Shown in pieces: positions 17,268 to 26,760 of a DNA stretch of 64,000 bases (the stretch's first letter is position 1; the number at the start of each line of letters is the position of its first letter). Origin of the DNA: Streptomyces sp. ICC1. GTDB lineage: Bacteria > Actinomycetota > Actinomycetes > Streptomycetales > Streptomycetaceae. The notes under the pieces are model-generated. The model was given only the letters and a program-made list of their open reading frames with translations. It had not been told where the DNA came from and searched no databases. The translations under genes and the position numbers were made by a program. The DNA is taken from positions 1,488,001 to 1,552,000 of the forward strand of contig NZ_CP030287.1 of assembly GCF_003287935.1 (NCBI RefSeq), read 5' to 3'.

Positions 17268-17876
17268 TTGAGTGAACAGCAGCGTTCACCGAAACCACGT
17301 GGCTACGAGATGCGCAAACGCGCCGAGGACGTGGGCCGGACGCGGCAGCGCATCGTCGAGGCCGCGGTGCATCTCCACGGCACCTCGGGCCCGGCGTGGA
17401 CGACCATCGCGGCGATCGCCGAGCGCTCCGGGGTCACCCGGCTGACCGTCTACCGGCATTTCCCGGATGAGACGGCGTTGTTCGAGGCCTGCTCGGGACA
17501 CTGGCTGTCGCGGCAGAGGCTGCCCCGACCCGAGGAGTGGGGCGCGATCGAGAACCCCGTCGAGCGGCTGTCGGCCGGGCTTGCCGACCTCTACCGCTTC
17601 TATCGCGCGGGCGAGCGGATGCTGACACTGGTCATCCGCGACGCGCATGCCGTACCCGAGCCGATCCGCGAGGCCCGAGCAAAGATGACCCGGCAGTACA
17701 TCGAAGTACTGTCCGATGCCTGGCCGGAGGCCGCCGACCCGGTCCGCCGTGCGGTGATCGGACATGCCGCGGCGTTCTCCTCGTGGCGTTCTCTGTGCCG
17801 GGAGCAAGGGCTCACGAACCGCGAGGCGGTCGAGGTCATGGTCACGCTGGTGGAAGCGGTCGGCACCAGGTCCTGA
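17268..17876 (+). CDS. TetR-family transcriptional regulator
   Basis: 202 residues if the TTG at 17268 is used; an ATG at 17310 is a possible alternative, but the residues before it (RGYEMRKRAEDV) look conserved for this subgroup. The helix-turn-helix is TTIAAIAERSGVTRLTVYRHFPDETALFEAC at about residues 45-75, split by the turn after SGV. The C-terminal ligand domain is all helical (ERMLTLVIRDAHAVPEPI). Likely a repressor of the divergent cupin gene and of itself through the dyad at 17221. Confidence 0.85.
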   Translation: MSEQQRSPKPRGYEMRKRAEDVGRTRQRIVEAAVHLHGTSGPAWTTIAAIAERSGVTRLTVYRHFPDETALFEACSGHWLSRQRLPRPEEWGAIENPVERLSAGLADLYRFYRAGERMLTLVIRDAHAVPEPIREARAKMTRQYIEVLSDAWPEAADPVRRAVIGHAAAFSSWRSLCREQGLTNREAVEVMVTLVEAVGTRS

Positions 17877-18229
17877 GATCCGAGGACGTTCTGATCCTCT
17901 GCGCCCGCGACGGGGCGGCTGTGGCCACGGCCCGGCGGTGGGGCGGCAGCCGCATCCGGTTCGCGTCCCCGCCGAGCAATGGCCGCCGCATGGCCCGGCC
18001 GCCGGCCAACCCGGCCATCGGGTCGAGGTCGTGCCGGGTTTCCTTGGCGAAACCAAGTCCTCGCACCGCGCCGGCGCCGCAGGGTCCCGACGTCGCTGGC
18101 GAACGCAGTCGACGTCGCCCGAGCGCGGCCGCTCCTCCGACCTACCGAACGATCCAGGACGCTCGGCCCCGTCATCCTGCCGCTCGCTCGGGCACCTGCG
18201 AGGAATCCAGGTGCTCCCGCCCCAGGGAG
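17877..18229. other. Intergenic region after TetR, no clear gene
   Basis: A minus-strand frame (about 17850-18060) with AKETRHDLDPMAGLAGGRA looks somewhat protein-like but has no start or context that supports it. It may be a decayed gene end. No strong terminator seen. Confidence 0.3.
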
Positions 18230-19447
18230 TCAGGGAAGGAACGTCACCGCCGGGAAGGCCGGGGACGGCCCATCGAGCAGGTGCCCCGGACAGTGGCGCA
18301 GGTGCTCGTCGAAGAACGCGAGCGGGTAGGCCTGCTGGATCTTCACCGCCTGGTCGGGATCGAGGGTGCCGATCACGTCCTGGAGCTGCTGCCCGGTCCA
18401 TCCGTACAACTTCGCCACTTGCGGGAACAGCGCCTCGTTGTCGCCGTAGGAGATGTGAACGGCGCCCTCGGCCTGAATGTCCAGCCGCCAGCCCCGCAGG
18501 TGCGACCAGAATGCGGCGGCCTCGGGATCCGTGGCCCGGCTGAACTCGGCGGACATCATCATGAACGGCCGTTCCAGTTCGCCGGCCAGCGGCGGGTTCA
18601 TCTGCATCGGGCCGTCGAGGCTCAGCCCGGCCCGGATGCGCTCGTCCGCGAGCGTGGCGCACGCGGTGGCCGTCCCCCCCTTCGACCAGCCGAACGCGCC
18701 CATGCAGCGCGGGTCGAGTGCGCCGAGCAGCCCGGCCGGCAGCTTCCTGTGGTCGACGTCCGGATTCCGTCCCGCGGCGATCTGCTCTACGCAGTCGAGG
18801 ACGAAGCGCAGGTCGGCGGCGAAGTCCCCGGGCAGCGTCGGCGCCTGCCTGTCCTGGAGCGGGACGGCGACCCGGCCGTCGGGGAACTCGGTGTACGTGT
18901 CGTACTGATGCGCGATCGTCACGGCCGCATATCCGTGACTGGCGAGCTCCTGGACCATGACGGTGTGGTCGCCCTGGTGGCTGTGCGCGCCGTGCGAGAA
19001 GACGACGACGGGCAGCCGCCGGCCTGACCTGCGCACCGGAGCGCCCACGCGGCCGGCGGTGAGCGGCCCCAGGGAGGCCAGATCACTGAACCCGGCGTCG
19101 TCGAGGAACGCCTGAAATGCCCCGGCCGGCATCCAGGGCGCCACCGGGTACCGCTGGACGTCCCGGGCGGGGTACCAGACGGTGGCCATCAACTCACGGA
19201 AGTGTCCGGGCCCCGCGATGGCGTCGGGGCGCGATCGGTCGACGAGGTGCAGCTGGACCGTGCCCACGGGGTGCGGCCCCGTCGGCGCGGGAAGTGTGAG
19301 CCGCTTCGGAGCGTCGGCGGCCACAGCCTGGCCGGCCCACGCGGGGCTGGTGGCGGCCAGCGGTACGGCGGCGCCGACAGCGAGCGCGGCTCCCAGCACG
19401 CGTCGGCGCGACATGCCCTCGCGGCTGATGAACGGTGTGGTGGTCAT
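18230..19447 (-). CDS. Tat-exported alpha/beta hydrolase (PAF-acetylhydrolase-like lipase)
   Basis: 405 residues from ATG 19447, with GGGAGGGACC directly upstream. The N-terminus has a twin-arginine signal (SRRRVLGAALAVGAAVPLAA, cleavage after AWA). The mature enzyme shows the oxyanion strand VVVFSHGAHSHQGDH, the nucleophile elbow GWSKGG near residue 245 and a C-terminal His within EGAVHISYGD. This layout matches the platelet-activating-factor acetylhydrolase/cutinase-like group of extracellular esterases. No partner gene is adjacent. Confidence 0.85.
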   Translation of the reverse strand: MTTTPFISREGMSRRRVLGAALAVGAAVPLAATSPAWAGQAVAADAPKRLTLPAPTGPHPVGTVQLHLVDRSRPDAIAGPGHFRELMATVWYPARDVQRYPVAPWMPAGAFQAFLDDAGFSDLASLGPLTAGRVGAPVRRSGRRLPVVVFSHGAHSHQGDHTVMVQELASHGYAAVTIAHQYDTYTEFPDGRVAVPLQDRQAPTLPGDFAADLRFVLDCVEQIAAGRNPDVDHRKLPAGLLGALDPRCMGAFGWSKGGTATACATLADERIRAGLSLDGPMQMNPPLAGELERPFMMMSAEFSRATDPEAAAFWSHLRGWRLDIQAEGAVHISYGDNEALFPQVAKLYGWTGQQLQDVIGTLDPDQAVKIQQAYPLAFFDEHLRHCPGHLLDGPSPAFPAVTFLP

Positions 19448-20002
19448 GGTCCCTCCCATGGTGACGCATCGTCAACTGTGCCGCTGCGGATGGTCCGTGG
19501 GCACAGGGGAACGCTGTCACGTGCCTTCCTGCGTGGCATCGGCTCACCGATGGACAACGCGCGAGGGCATAGGCCCACGGGTTTACGCCCCGGTGCTGAT
19601 GCGGTCGGCGGTGTCGTCCGGTAGCCAGGCACTCCGGTCACCGGCCGAGGTCCTGGCCCGCTGGGCGCAGTCGCGGCGGTCGCAGACCTCACCGGGCTAG
19701 GCCCACCGGCGCTGAATCGCTGGAGCGACCCGCCGGACAAGGAGCTAGTGCTGTGACCGGAAAGGTCCACCGGGGCGCGGCGCCCGGCACGGCACCTCGC
19801 CGCGTTGTCGGACCACACCGGTACGTCCAGTACGAGCCGCGGCCCTCCGCCCGGGGGCCCCTCCCGGCGGTAGCTGGGGGAGAGGCACCGCACCGGACAC
19901 CGCGACCCGGCAAACCTTCCCGGCCACAGCACCAGGTGGAACAGGTTGGGCCCGTCGAAAAACACTTCGACATCGATCGCGTGATCGGGGACGCTTCGCG
20001 CG
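19448..20002. other. Intergenic region with a Streptomyces-type hairpin repeat
   Basis: No gene seen. It must hold the promoters of the divergent hydrolase and DinB genes. It contains the repeat at 19849-19886. The long minus-strand frame across it has no family features. Confidence 0.45.
19849..19886. repeat. Dispersed intergenic hairpin repeat
   Basis: GGGGGCCCCTCCCGGCGGTA followed by GCTGGGGGAG can fold back on itself. From memory, near-identical elements are scattered through Streptomyces intergenic regions. It supports the genus-level assignment. Confidence 0.5.
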
Positions 20003-20509
20003 ATGACCAGAATCGACGACACACCGCCCGCGTGGGACGAGCGCACCCAGCTCACCACGTTTCTCGACTACACACGTGATACCGCCCGCGCCAAGTGCGA
20101 CGGCGTCTCCGCGGAGAACGCCCGCAAGGCGCTCCTGCCGGGCTCACCGCTGATGACCATGAGCGGATTGATCAACCACCTCCGCTGGGTCGAGTACTAC
20201 TGGTTCCAGGTGGTCTTCCTCGGCGAGGAAGACCGGGGCCCCTGGACCGATGAGGACCCCGACCGCGAGATGCGTATCGCCGTCGACTTCCCGCTCACGC
20301 AGTTGCTCGACGAATACGCCGAACAGAGCGCCCGCTACCGCGAACTGGTCGCCGGGAACAGCCTGGACACCCAGGCCAAGGGAGCCGTCCGTGACGGTCT
20401 CCATGTCGACCTGCGCTGGATCCTCCTTCACCTCACCGAGGAGACGGCCCGCCACAACGGCCACCTGGACATCCTGCGCGAGATGCTCGACGGCCAGACC
20501 GGCGACTAG
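20003..20509 (+). CDS. DinB-family (DUF664-type) protein
   Basis: 168 residues forming a four-helix bundle. The metal-binding histidines are in INHLRWVE near residue 58 and in HLTEETARHNGHLDILRE near residue 145, the usual DinB triad. Members include mycothiol- or bacillithiol-dependent detoxification enzymes; in actinomycetes the thiol would be mycothiol. The substrate is unknown. It is a single gene. A 28-base piece is repeated exactly at 15679. Confidence 0.85.
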   Translation: MTRIDDTPPAWDERTQLTTFLDYTRDTARAKCDGVSAENARKALLPGSPLMTMSGLINHLRWVEYYWFQVVFLGEEDRGPWTDEDPDREMRIAVDFPLTQLLDEYAEQSARYRELVAGNSLDTQAKGAVRDGLHVDLRWILLHLTEETARHNGHLDILREMLDGQTGD

Positions 20510-20521
20510 ATCCGGCGGAGA

Positions 20522-20640
20522 TCACGGGCGGAGCCAGCGTCGGATCGAGGCGACGGTGGCGGTGCCGTGGAAGATGTAGCCGCGGTTGCGAGAGGTCGAG
20601 TCGACGCTCACCATCGACCAGCCGATCCGGCCTTCCGCGT
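20522..20640 (-). pseudogene. C-terminal remnant of a DDE transposase
   Basis: The minus strand encodes SMVSVDSTS and then, with residues missing between, NRGYIFHGTATVASIRRWLRP before a stop. The ending Y.FHGT.TVA.I..WLR is that of IS5-like transposases in Streptomyces. Only about 40 codons remain and the catalytic part is gone. The neighbouring bases to 20894 show no other gene. Confidence 0.5.
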
Positions 20641-20894
20641 CGGCGTCGGCGTCGGCACGTCTGCTCCAGGTCCTCGATGGCGATGGGGAAACGCACGCTC
20701 AGCAGGCGTGGAGCACCCCCGAAGCACTCGACGAACGCCCCCGCACCGCAGCGCGGATCACCACCACCGGGGCGGTCCTCCGCCTGGCTTTCCACCCACA
20801 CCGCCGGTCGGCCGACCCTCGGAGTAGGGGCGGACCCCGCAGACCGCTGAACGGGCGTCAGCGGGAGCCGCCCCCTTCAGGGGTCCGGGGTCGG

Positions 20895-21700
20895 CTAGCC
20901 GATCGCGGGGTGCGCCGAGATCCCGACGTACTCGGGAGCGAGGCCGACAAAGCCGTTGACCTCGGTGGGGGGGCGAGGCCGGGAGTGGCCTTGTCCTTGC
21001 CGGTGAGGGCGTCGAGCGCGAACACCCGCTTCTGGTACTGCTTGTCGACCACCGTGCACACGATCATCGAGCGCCGGTCGTGCCAGCAGGAAAGATCTGT
21101 CGGTTCGCCCAGTGCCTTCTCGTCCAAGCCGGCCGGCGGTCGGCCGGCGGACAGGTCCAGCAGCGCCACGCTGTCCGGGGCGCGCGTCGGGAACCCGCCC
21201 ACCGTCGCCGTGAACAGACCCGCGCCGACCGGGTCCAGCTTCGCCGCATTCCCCCGGTACGGCCACGCCTCCTTGCCATCGACGATCGCCAGCCCGTTCA
21301 CCCTGGCGCTCTCGCCGCGTCCGACGACGATGCCGCGGTCGACGAGTTCACCGCAGAAGCCCTTGGCCGCGCCATCGAGGCGCATGACCGCGGTCGTACC
21401 GTCGGAACCAAGCAGTACAGGATCCCCACTGTCCCGGCCGTCGGGCCTGTCGACCGTCGCGGTCCACAGCCGAGTACCGGAATCGGCGGCCACCGCCGTG
21501 AACTCGATGGCGGCCCGGCTGGGCGTGGTGCCCGACCATGGCTGGTCGTTGACCGGCTGATCACACCAGGGCCTGGAGGGCGGCACGCGCAGTCCGTCGT
21601 GTGGCCCTCCCTCTGTGCCACGCCCCGGAAGCAAAGGGCTTGTGGCGCTCCCCGAACGCGTTCCCTCCCCCCGATTCATGCTGAACAGCGCCTCAGTCTC
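20895..21700 (-). pseudogene. PQQ-like beta-propeller protein, truncated and frameshifted
   Basis: Blade-like repeats are visible on the minus strand: FTAVAADSGTRLWTA, GLAIVDGKEAWPYRG, DSVALLDLS, RVFALDALTGKDK. The last part (VNGFVGLAPEYVGISAHPAI) is in another frame, and the shift coincides with a run of seven Gs at 20967-20973. The N-terminus, where a signal or kinase domain would be, is missing. Such proteins are usually secreted or are the sensor part of kinases. It is a remnant; the homopolymer shift alone could be a sequencing error, but the missing start could not. Confidence 0.6.
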
Positions 21701-21735
21701 AACGGTCTGGGCGGCCGGGGCCGAGAGTCCCCGGG

Positions 21736-22254
21736 TCAGTTGGCTTTGCCGATGGTGCTGCGGGCCGCGAGGCGGAAGTCTTTGACTGTTTGGTAGAGGG
21801 TTCGCTCTCGTTCGGCGGCAAGGGCGGTGTCTTCGGCCTTGTGGGTGGCGTTTCCCGCGCGGGCGTTCTCGGCCATCCGTCACATGACGTGTGACAGATC
21901 GCTGGAGGCCTTGGCAACGCGTTCCGCGACTTCCGCGAGGGATGTCGGCCCTTCGAGGATGACGACTTCGCCGGCGCGGTGGACCTCACGGGCCAGTCTG
22001 ATGAAGCGGCCTATCTTCTCGTCAATGTCGGGGAGGTCGGGTTGGTCCGAACGCAGCGCGTCTAGGACGGCGTCCATGGCGATGTCGCGGTCATGGAGTG
22101 CGCTGAGGTAGCCGGCGTATGCGTCGCGGCGATGCTGGCGTCTCCATTGGGCGTGCTGGGACCGTGCCTGAGCACGACCGTTGACGATTGCGGCCCCGAG
22201 GGTGGTGGCCGAACCGACGGCGGCGCCCAGCAGTGCGGCGAGTCCTGAGTCCAT
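21736..22254 (-). pseudogene. Small membrane-anchored helical protein with an in-frame TGA
   Basis: From ATG 22254 (or 22284) the frame gives an N-terminal membrane helix (LAALLGAAVGSATTLGAAIV), then a charged helical part beginning QARSQHAQWRRQHRRDAYAG and ending SSDLSHVM. A TGA at 21880-21882 interrupts it. The same frame goes straight on with RMAENARAGNATHKAEDTAL and ends at 21736, giving about 172 residues in all. The continuation keeps charged helical character, so a nonsense mutation is more likely than a real stop. Re-initiation at the ATG two codons later would give a 46-residue peptide. Confidence 0.55.
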
Positions 22255-22508
22255 GGGCCCCAGTCTGCCGTTCTTGTTGTTCATCCAGTTCTTCGGGGCT
22301 TCGTGCCCTTCTCATGGTGGGCGGGACAGCTGTATCCCTCACCGGTGGCGAGTACCCGTCCCACGCGTGACGGGTGGCCGAGGGGTGGCCTATCGAACCG
22401 AGCGCTCGTCCGGGCCCTGGTCGGGGAGGTTTTGGAGCACATGCTGACGAAGAGGCTTGAGAGCACAGACTTCTGACGCCTCGTCAAACCCGGGCCGGGT
22501 GAGTCTGT
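22255..22508. other. Intergenic stretch, no gene
   Basis: Nothing recognisable on either strand between the anchored-protein gene and the transposase remnant. A minus-strand frame (REKPADLNRLTRPGFDEASE) at about 22440-22530 may be more transposon debris. Confidence 0.3.
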
Positions 22509-22730
22509 TCAAGTCGGCCGGCTTCTCCCGGGGCCCACGGAGGTCGGTGACCAGTGGGCGAGCGAGCGCCGAGCCGGCCGTCCGCCGCCTTGGGCAGCGG
22601 CACCCACCAGTGCGTCGGCCAGCTCGAACAAGAGGCCACCCCGTGTGGTCAGGCACGCGTACGACTCCGACCGGAAGCGTGACGCTTCCGCGAACGCGGC
22701 CCGAAGGACATCCCGGTCCACGAAACTCAT
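22509..22730 (-). pseudogene. N-terminal remnant of a transposase
   Basis: Minus-strand ATG 22730 begins MSFVDRDVLRAAFAEASRFR and continues with CLTTRGGLLFELADALV. From memory this resembles the start of actinobacterial IS701-like transposases (RxDALFELxDALL). The sequence loses the pattern after about 45 codons and no DDE domain follows. It is debris. Confidence 0.5.
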
Positions 22731-22928
22731 GGCTACGGCCTTTGTGTTGGTCCCGTGCCTCTGTGACGGAGCACAGGACCAGGCGAAGGCCGCCTTCACG
22801 TCCGTTGAACTGCGAAAACACTGGTCAAGCACGAGCCGCGTTCGACACCGGACGTTAAACGGCAAGCTGGCAGCCGCCGCATGCGCACGCGGGAAGCCGA
22901 CGGGGCGTTGCGGGGCACGCCCTCGCTG

Positions 22929-23585
22929 TCAGGCCCGGGTGGCGGTGTGGATGGTCGTGCTGCCCGAGGCATTGAAGTGGCGGATGGTGAGGGTGTTCTT
23001 CGCGTAACCGACCGTAAGCCGCTCGCCGTCGCCGGTGCCGTCCTTCTCGGGAGGCTGCCAAGGCAGGGTCAGGTCGAAGCCGTCGCCCACTTTGCCGGGT
23101 ACGTCGTGGGCGGAGGCGGCACCCTTGGCGCCTCGCTTGGGGCCCTCGTTGACCTGCGTCATCAGAAGGCCGCGGCGGAAGACGAAGCCTCCCTTCCAGG
23201 TGCCGGCCCCACCCTCCCATTCGATGGTCCACTTCCCGTTCGCCTCCTGCTGGCCCTGCACTGTCGCCCTGCCCCGAAGTGTCTGGCCGCCGGGCGTGGT
23301 GGTCCGGATGCTCCAGGTGCCGGTGAGGAAGGCCTCCACAGAACGCTCGATCACACCTTGCCCGCCGGGGGTCTTCGCAGGTGCGGACGAGGTGGGGGGA
23401 GCGGAGCCTGAGCCGGCTGTCGAGGGCGTGTCGGTCGAGGGCGGTGCGGCGGAAGCCCGTGCCGACGGCTTGTCCTTGCCCGTACACGCCGCCAGGAACG
23501 CCGCGCCGGCCCCGATCGCCAGGTAGCGCAGTGCGGTACGCCGGCCGACGATCCTCGCGGCCGTACGTATGGTGCGCATGTTCAT
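22929..23585 (-). CDS. Lipoprotein of unknown function
   Basis: 218 residues (216 from the second ATG). The N-terminus combines a basic part with RR (VGRRTALRYLAIG) and a lipobox LAAC, so it is a lipoprotein, perhaps exported by Tat. A Ser/Thr/Pro/Ala-rich spacer leads to a domain of about 140 residues rich in beta strands (GTWSIRTTTPGGQTLRGRAT, then WTIEWEGGAGTWKGGFVFRR). I do not know the family; a lipocalin-like or ligand-binding beta sandwich is possible. It is intact, unlike its neighbours. Confidence 0.7.
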   Translation of the reverse strand: MNMRTIRTAARIVGRRTALRYLAIGAGAAFLAACTGKDKPSARASAAPPSTDTPSTAGSGSAPPTSSAPAKTPGGQGVIERSVEAFLTGTWSIRTTTPGGQTLRGRATVQGQQEANGKWTIEWEGGAGTWKGGFVFRRGLLMTQVNEGPKRGAKGAASAHDVPGKVGDGFDLTLPWQPPEKDGTGDGERLTVGYAKNTLTIRHFNASGSTTIHTATRA

Positions 23586-23726
23586 CTCATCCCCGTGTAG
23601 CCCAGTTGGAAAGCTGGAGCGAGTCTACGTAGGGCCACCTGTGCGCGCGGAGACGGCCGGGCCCCCGCCGGAGCCGCCACGAGATCCGCTCGGCAGCACG
23701 TCGCAGCGCAAGGCACAGTGGCTGTA

Positions 23727-24330
23727 CGGATGAGCAAGGGCTGGACCGCGACGGAACGATCGCACGCGAAGGCGCACTGGGCCGAGTGCGGGCAGCGTTC
23801 GTTCCCGTCGTCGATGCCGCCCGCGCACGTATCACCGAGACGTTCGACGGTACTCGCCTGCACAGGCCTACCTCTACGGCAGCATCCCCCGTGGCACCGC
23901 CACCCCTGGAGTCTCCGATCTCGACCTCCAGCTCGCCTTGTACGGTGAGCCCACCGAAGGCGACCGCGCTGACGCCAAAGCCATCGAGGTCGTCCTCGAC
24001 CATGCATTCCCGCAGATCGACGGCGTCGGGATCTTGCTGACCAGTACGCGGGTTCTGCTCAGCGACGCCGAACGTCACGATGGCGGATTCTTCATCGCGT
24101 GCCTCTGCACCCCGTTGCTGGGCCCTGACCTCGCGGAACAACTGCCCCGTTACCGCCCCACAGCCCTACTCGCGCGGGAGACCAACGGTGACCTTGCCCG
24201 CGTGCTTCCACGCTGGCGTGCCAAGCAGCTGAAGCCACGACGGACACCGATCGCCGGTCCCTCAGCCGTCTCGTCGGCCGTCGCACCGTCCGCCACGCAG
24301 CGTTCAGTGGGCTGGGGAGGCCTGCGGCTT
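23727..24330 (+). pseudogene. Nucleotidyltransferase-domain protein, multiply frameshifted
   Basis: Three frames together give a recognisable protein: DRDGTIAREGALGRVRAAFV (about 23750-23800), then after a 1-base loss at about 23863 AYLYGSIPRGTATPGVSDLD, which carries the nucleotidyltransferase GS...D.D motif, then CTPLLGPDLAEQLPRYRPTA, then in another frame RRSLSRLVGRRTVRHAAF. The start is also out of frame. The family adds AMP to small molecules such as aminoglycosides or to proteins. This copy is dead, and its C-terminus is missing. Confidence 0.7.
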
Positions 24331-24406
24331 GCAGGGTTCGGTGTATCCCCCCGGTCCCCGTCGGAGCGACTACGGCTACTGATACGGGTACGGGTACGGC
24401 TAACCG

Positions 24407-25072
24407 CTACGGCTCGATCAGGCCGACGCGGATCGCGTAGCGGGTGAGTTCGAGGCGGTCGCGCAGGCCCAGTTTCTGGAGCAGGTTGGCGCGATGGCGC
24501 TCCACGGTCTTGGGACTGATGACGAGGAGGTCGCCGATCTCCTTGGAGCTGTGGCCCTCGGCGACGAGCTTGAGGATTTCCTCCTCGCGTTCGGTGATGG
24601 GCCGCTCCGGGATCGGGCCGCCGCTGCGGGCGCGGTCGAGGTAGGTGCGGATGAGGGTGGTCTCGGCGCCGGGGTAGATGAACGGCTCGTCGCGCAGCGC
24701 GGCGCGGCAGGCTTCGACGAGGTCGCGGTCGGCGACGGATTTGAGGACGTACCCGGAGGCGCCGGCGCGCAGGGCTTCGAAGAAGTACTGCTCGTTGTCG
24801 TACATGGTCAGCATCAGGATCCGCAGGCCCGGCCGGAGGCGGGCGAGTTCGCGGGCGGCCTGCAGGCCGGTCTGGCGGGGCATGGAGATGTCCAGGACGG
24901 CGAGGTCGATGTCGAGGCTGCGTGCCTGGGCGACGGCTTCAGCTCCGTCGGCGGCCTCGGCGACCACGGTCAGGTCGGGTTCGGCGTCGAGGATGAGGCG
25001 TACGCCGCGGCGGACGAGGGTGTGGTCGTCGGCGAGCAGGATGCGGGCGGGCCCGTCGTCCGGCTGACTCAT
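24407..25072 (-). CDS. NarL/LuxR-type response regulator
   Basis: 221 residues. The receiver domain has the acidic pair ADDH near the start, the phosphorylated Asp61 in LAVLDISMP, the Thr in LMLTMYD and the Lys in YVLKSV. The C-terminal LuxR-type helix-turn-helix is EREEEILKLVAEGHSSKEIG, then LVISPKTVERHRANLLQKLG. It is the output partner of the kinase gene just upstream, overlapping it by 4 bases (ATGA). The regulated genes are not visible here. Confidence 0.92.
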   Translation of the reverse strand: MSQPDDGPARILLADDHTLVRRGVRLILDAEPDLTVVAEAADGAEAVAQARSLDIDLAVLDISMPRQTGLQAARELARLRPGLRILMLTMYDNEQYFFEALRAGASGYVLKSVADRDLVEACRAALRDEPFIYPGAETTLIRTYLDRARSGGPIPERPITEREEEILKLVAEGHSSKEIGDLLVISPKTVERHRANLLQKLGLRDRLELTRYAIRVGLIEP

Positions 25073-26022
25073 GGTGTTGCCCCCGTGGTGTCGTGGATTT
25101 CAAGGCGGACCTGGGTGCCGCCGTGCGGGCTGGCGCCGAAGAGGAGTTCGGCGCCGATGAGCAGGGCGCGTTCGCGCATGCCCTGGATGCCGGCGCCCTC
25201 GTGTGCGTCCCCGAGGCCCTGGCCGTTGTCGCGCACCAGCAGTCCCACGCCGCCGCGGGACAGGGGGCGCAGGTGGACCTCGACGCGGGTGGCGCCGGAG
25301 TGTCGGGCGGCGTTGGTCAGGCCCTCCTGCGCGACGCGGTAGAGCACGAGTTCGGTGGCCGGGTCCAGCTGGGGCAGCCCGGGAGTGATGTGGGCGGTGA
25401 CACCCAGGCGCGGGGTGGTGAACTCGCCGGCCAGGGAGCGCAGCGCACTGTGCAGGCCGAGTTCCTCCAGCACACCGGGGCGCAGGCGGCGGGCGATGCG
25501 GCGGATCTCGTCCAGGCTGGCGCGGGTGGTCTCCTGGGCCTGGTGCAGATCGGCGCGCACCGGCTCGGGGGCGCGGTCGGCGGCGTGCTTGAGCTGGAGG
25601 AGGACGGCGGTGAGGGTCTGGCCGATCTCGTCGTGCAGCTCCTGGGCGATGCGCTTGCGTTCGGCCTCCAGCGCGGTGAGCACGCGGCCGCTGCTGGTGG
25701 CCCGCTCGGCTTCGAGGCGGTCGAGCATCGCGTTGAAGGTCCGGGTGAGTTCGGCGACCTCCCCTCCGCCGGTGACCGGCGGGCGCGTGCCGGGTTTGAG
25801 GAGGTCGGCGGTGGCCATGGCCCGGTTCAGCCGGGCCAGCGGGGCAAGCCCGACCCTGAGGAGAACCGCGTTGATGACCAGCATCGCGGCCAGCCCGCCG
25901 AGCAGCACGAGCGCCTCACCGAAGAGGACCGGCGTGGAGACGGTGACCGGGCCGAGCAACAAGGCCACGGCGAGGGCCAGAACGCCGGCGTTCAGGAGGA
26001 AGATCCGCCAGTACATCGACAC
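25069..26022 (-). CDS. NarL-family sensor histidine kinase
   Basis: 317 residues from the GTG at 26022, preceded by GGGAAAGG; the longer frame upstream has no kinase features. Two membrane helices (IFLLNAGVLALAVALLLGPV and VLLGGLAAMLVINAVLLRVG) with hardly any loop between them suggest membrane or cell-envelope sensing. Then a HAMP segment, the HisKA_3 box ERKRIAQELHDEIGQTL with the phospho-His, and an HATPase domain with TNAARHSGATRVEV and DNGQGL. It pairs with the response regulator downstream. Confidence 0.9.
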   Translation of the reverse strand: MSMYWRIFLLNAGVLALAVALLLGPVTVSTPVLFGEALVLLGGLAAMLVINAVLLRVGLAPLARLNRAMATADLLKPGTRPPVTGGGEVAELTRTFNAMLDRLEAERATSSGRVLTALEAERKRIAQELHDEIGQTLTAVLLQLKHAADRAPEPVRADLHQAQETTRASLDEIRRIARRLRPGVLEELGLHSALRSLAGEFTTPRLGVTAHITPGLPQLDPATELVLYRVAQEGLTNAARHSGATRVEVHLRPLSRGGVGLLVRDNGQGLGDAHEGAGIQGMRERALLIGAELLFGASPHGGTQVRLEIHDTTGATP

Positions 26023-26283
26023 GGCTACACGCCTTTCCCGCCGGTCTCCCAGCATCCGCCACGGCCTGCCGGCCACCCCGTCCCCAGGTGCCCTGAACTG
26101 CGACGGAGCCCACTTCCCCGTCTCATCTTCACGCCGGCGGAAGGATGCTGTCCATCCGTGCCAGCACCCATATTTCCGCCGGGCGGTAAGTGGCACGATG
26201 GGCTCGCCGAGCGGCTTCTCCTGCCTGAGATCGAGCGTCCGCCGTCAGCTCCGGGAGGCACCAAGGAACGGAGACCCGGCGTA
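26023..26283. other. Upstream region of the kinase gene
   Basis: Probably the promoter region of the two-component operon; no gene seen. Confidence 0.35.
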
Positions 26284-26760
26284 CCACGCCATCAGTTTCG
26301 CGGTGGCGACCCTGCTCCTGCTCCTGCTCCCTTTCCCCGTGGCCATCCTCGCCGACTGGATACCGACGGTGGTGACGGCATGCACCGCAGCAGGGCTCGC
26401 GCCCACTGCGGCAGCAGTTGCGTTCCTTGTCCGTGCCGCCCGGCTCCCCCAGCACTCGGTCTCAAGGATCGGGGGCTGACCGTCCATGCTCAGGACGCGA
26501 GTCGCCTCCTGGCTCAGCCGCAACGTCACCGAGTTCCACCTCGCCGCGGCGATGGTGGCCGTTGGGCCCCCGCCACACTGACGGGCGTAGCCCTTCACAC
26601 CCTTTCCGAACCTGGGACCCCGGCGCTGAACATTGGCCTGTCCCTGTTCATCACGTGCCTGGTGATGCTCGGTTCCCGGACCGGGCGTCCACTGATCGAC
26701 CCCGCACGCTCCGACGCCAGGGGGCCGGGATGCGGGAGAACAAGGCCGGGGATTACTCGG
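26284..26760 (+). pseudogene. Remnants of small membrane proteins
   Basis: A plus-strand frame to 26479 gives two hydrophobic stretches (ISFAVATLLLLLLPFPVAIL and PTVVTACTAAGLAPTAAAVA). From 26487 another frame begins MLRTRVASWLSRNVTEFHLA and stops early; one base shift later ALNIGLSLFITCLVMLGSRT continues as a membrane helix. This looks like one or two small membrane-protein genes broken by frameshifts. No family recognised. Confidence 0.35.

Noticed and set aside
23590..23625. Possible tRNA-like stretch after the lipoprotein gene
   Set aside because: No cloverleaf, no GTTCGA-type T-loop and no CCA-type acceptor pairing could be drawn. I find no tRNA or rRNA gene in the window.
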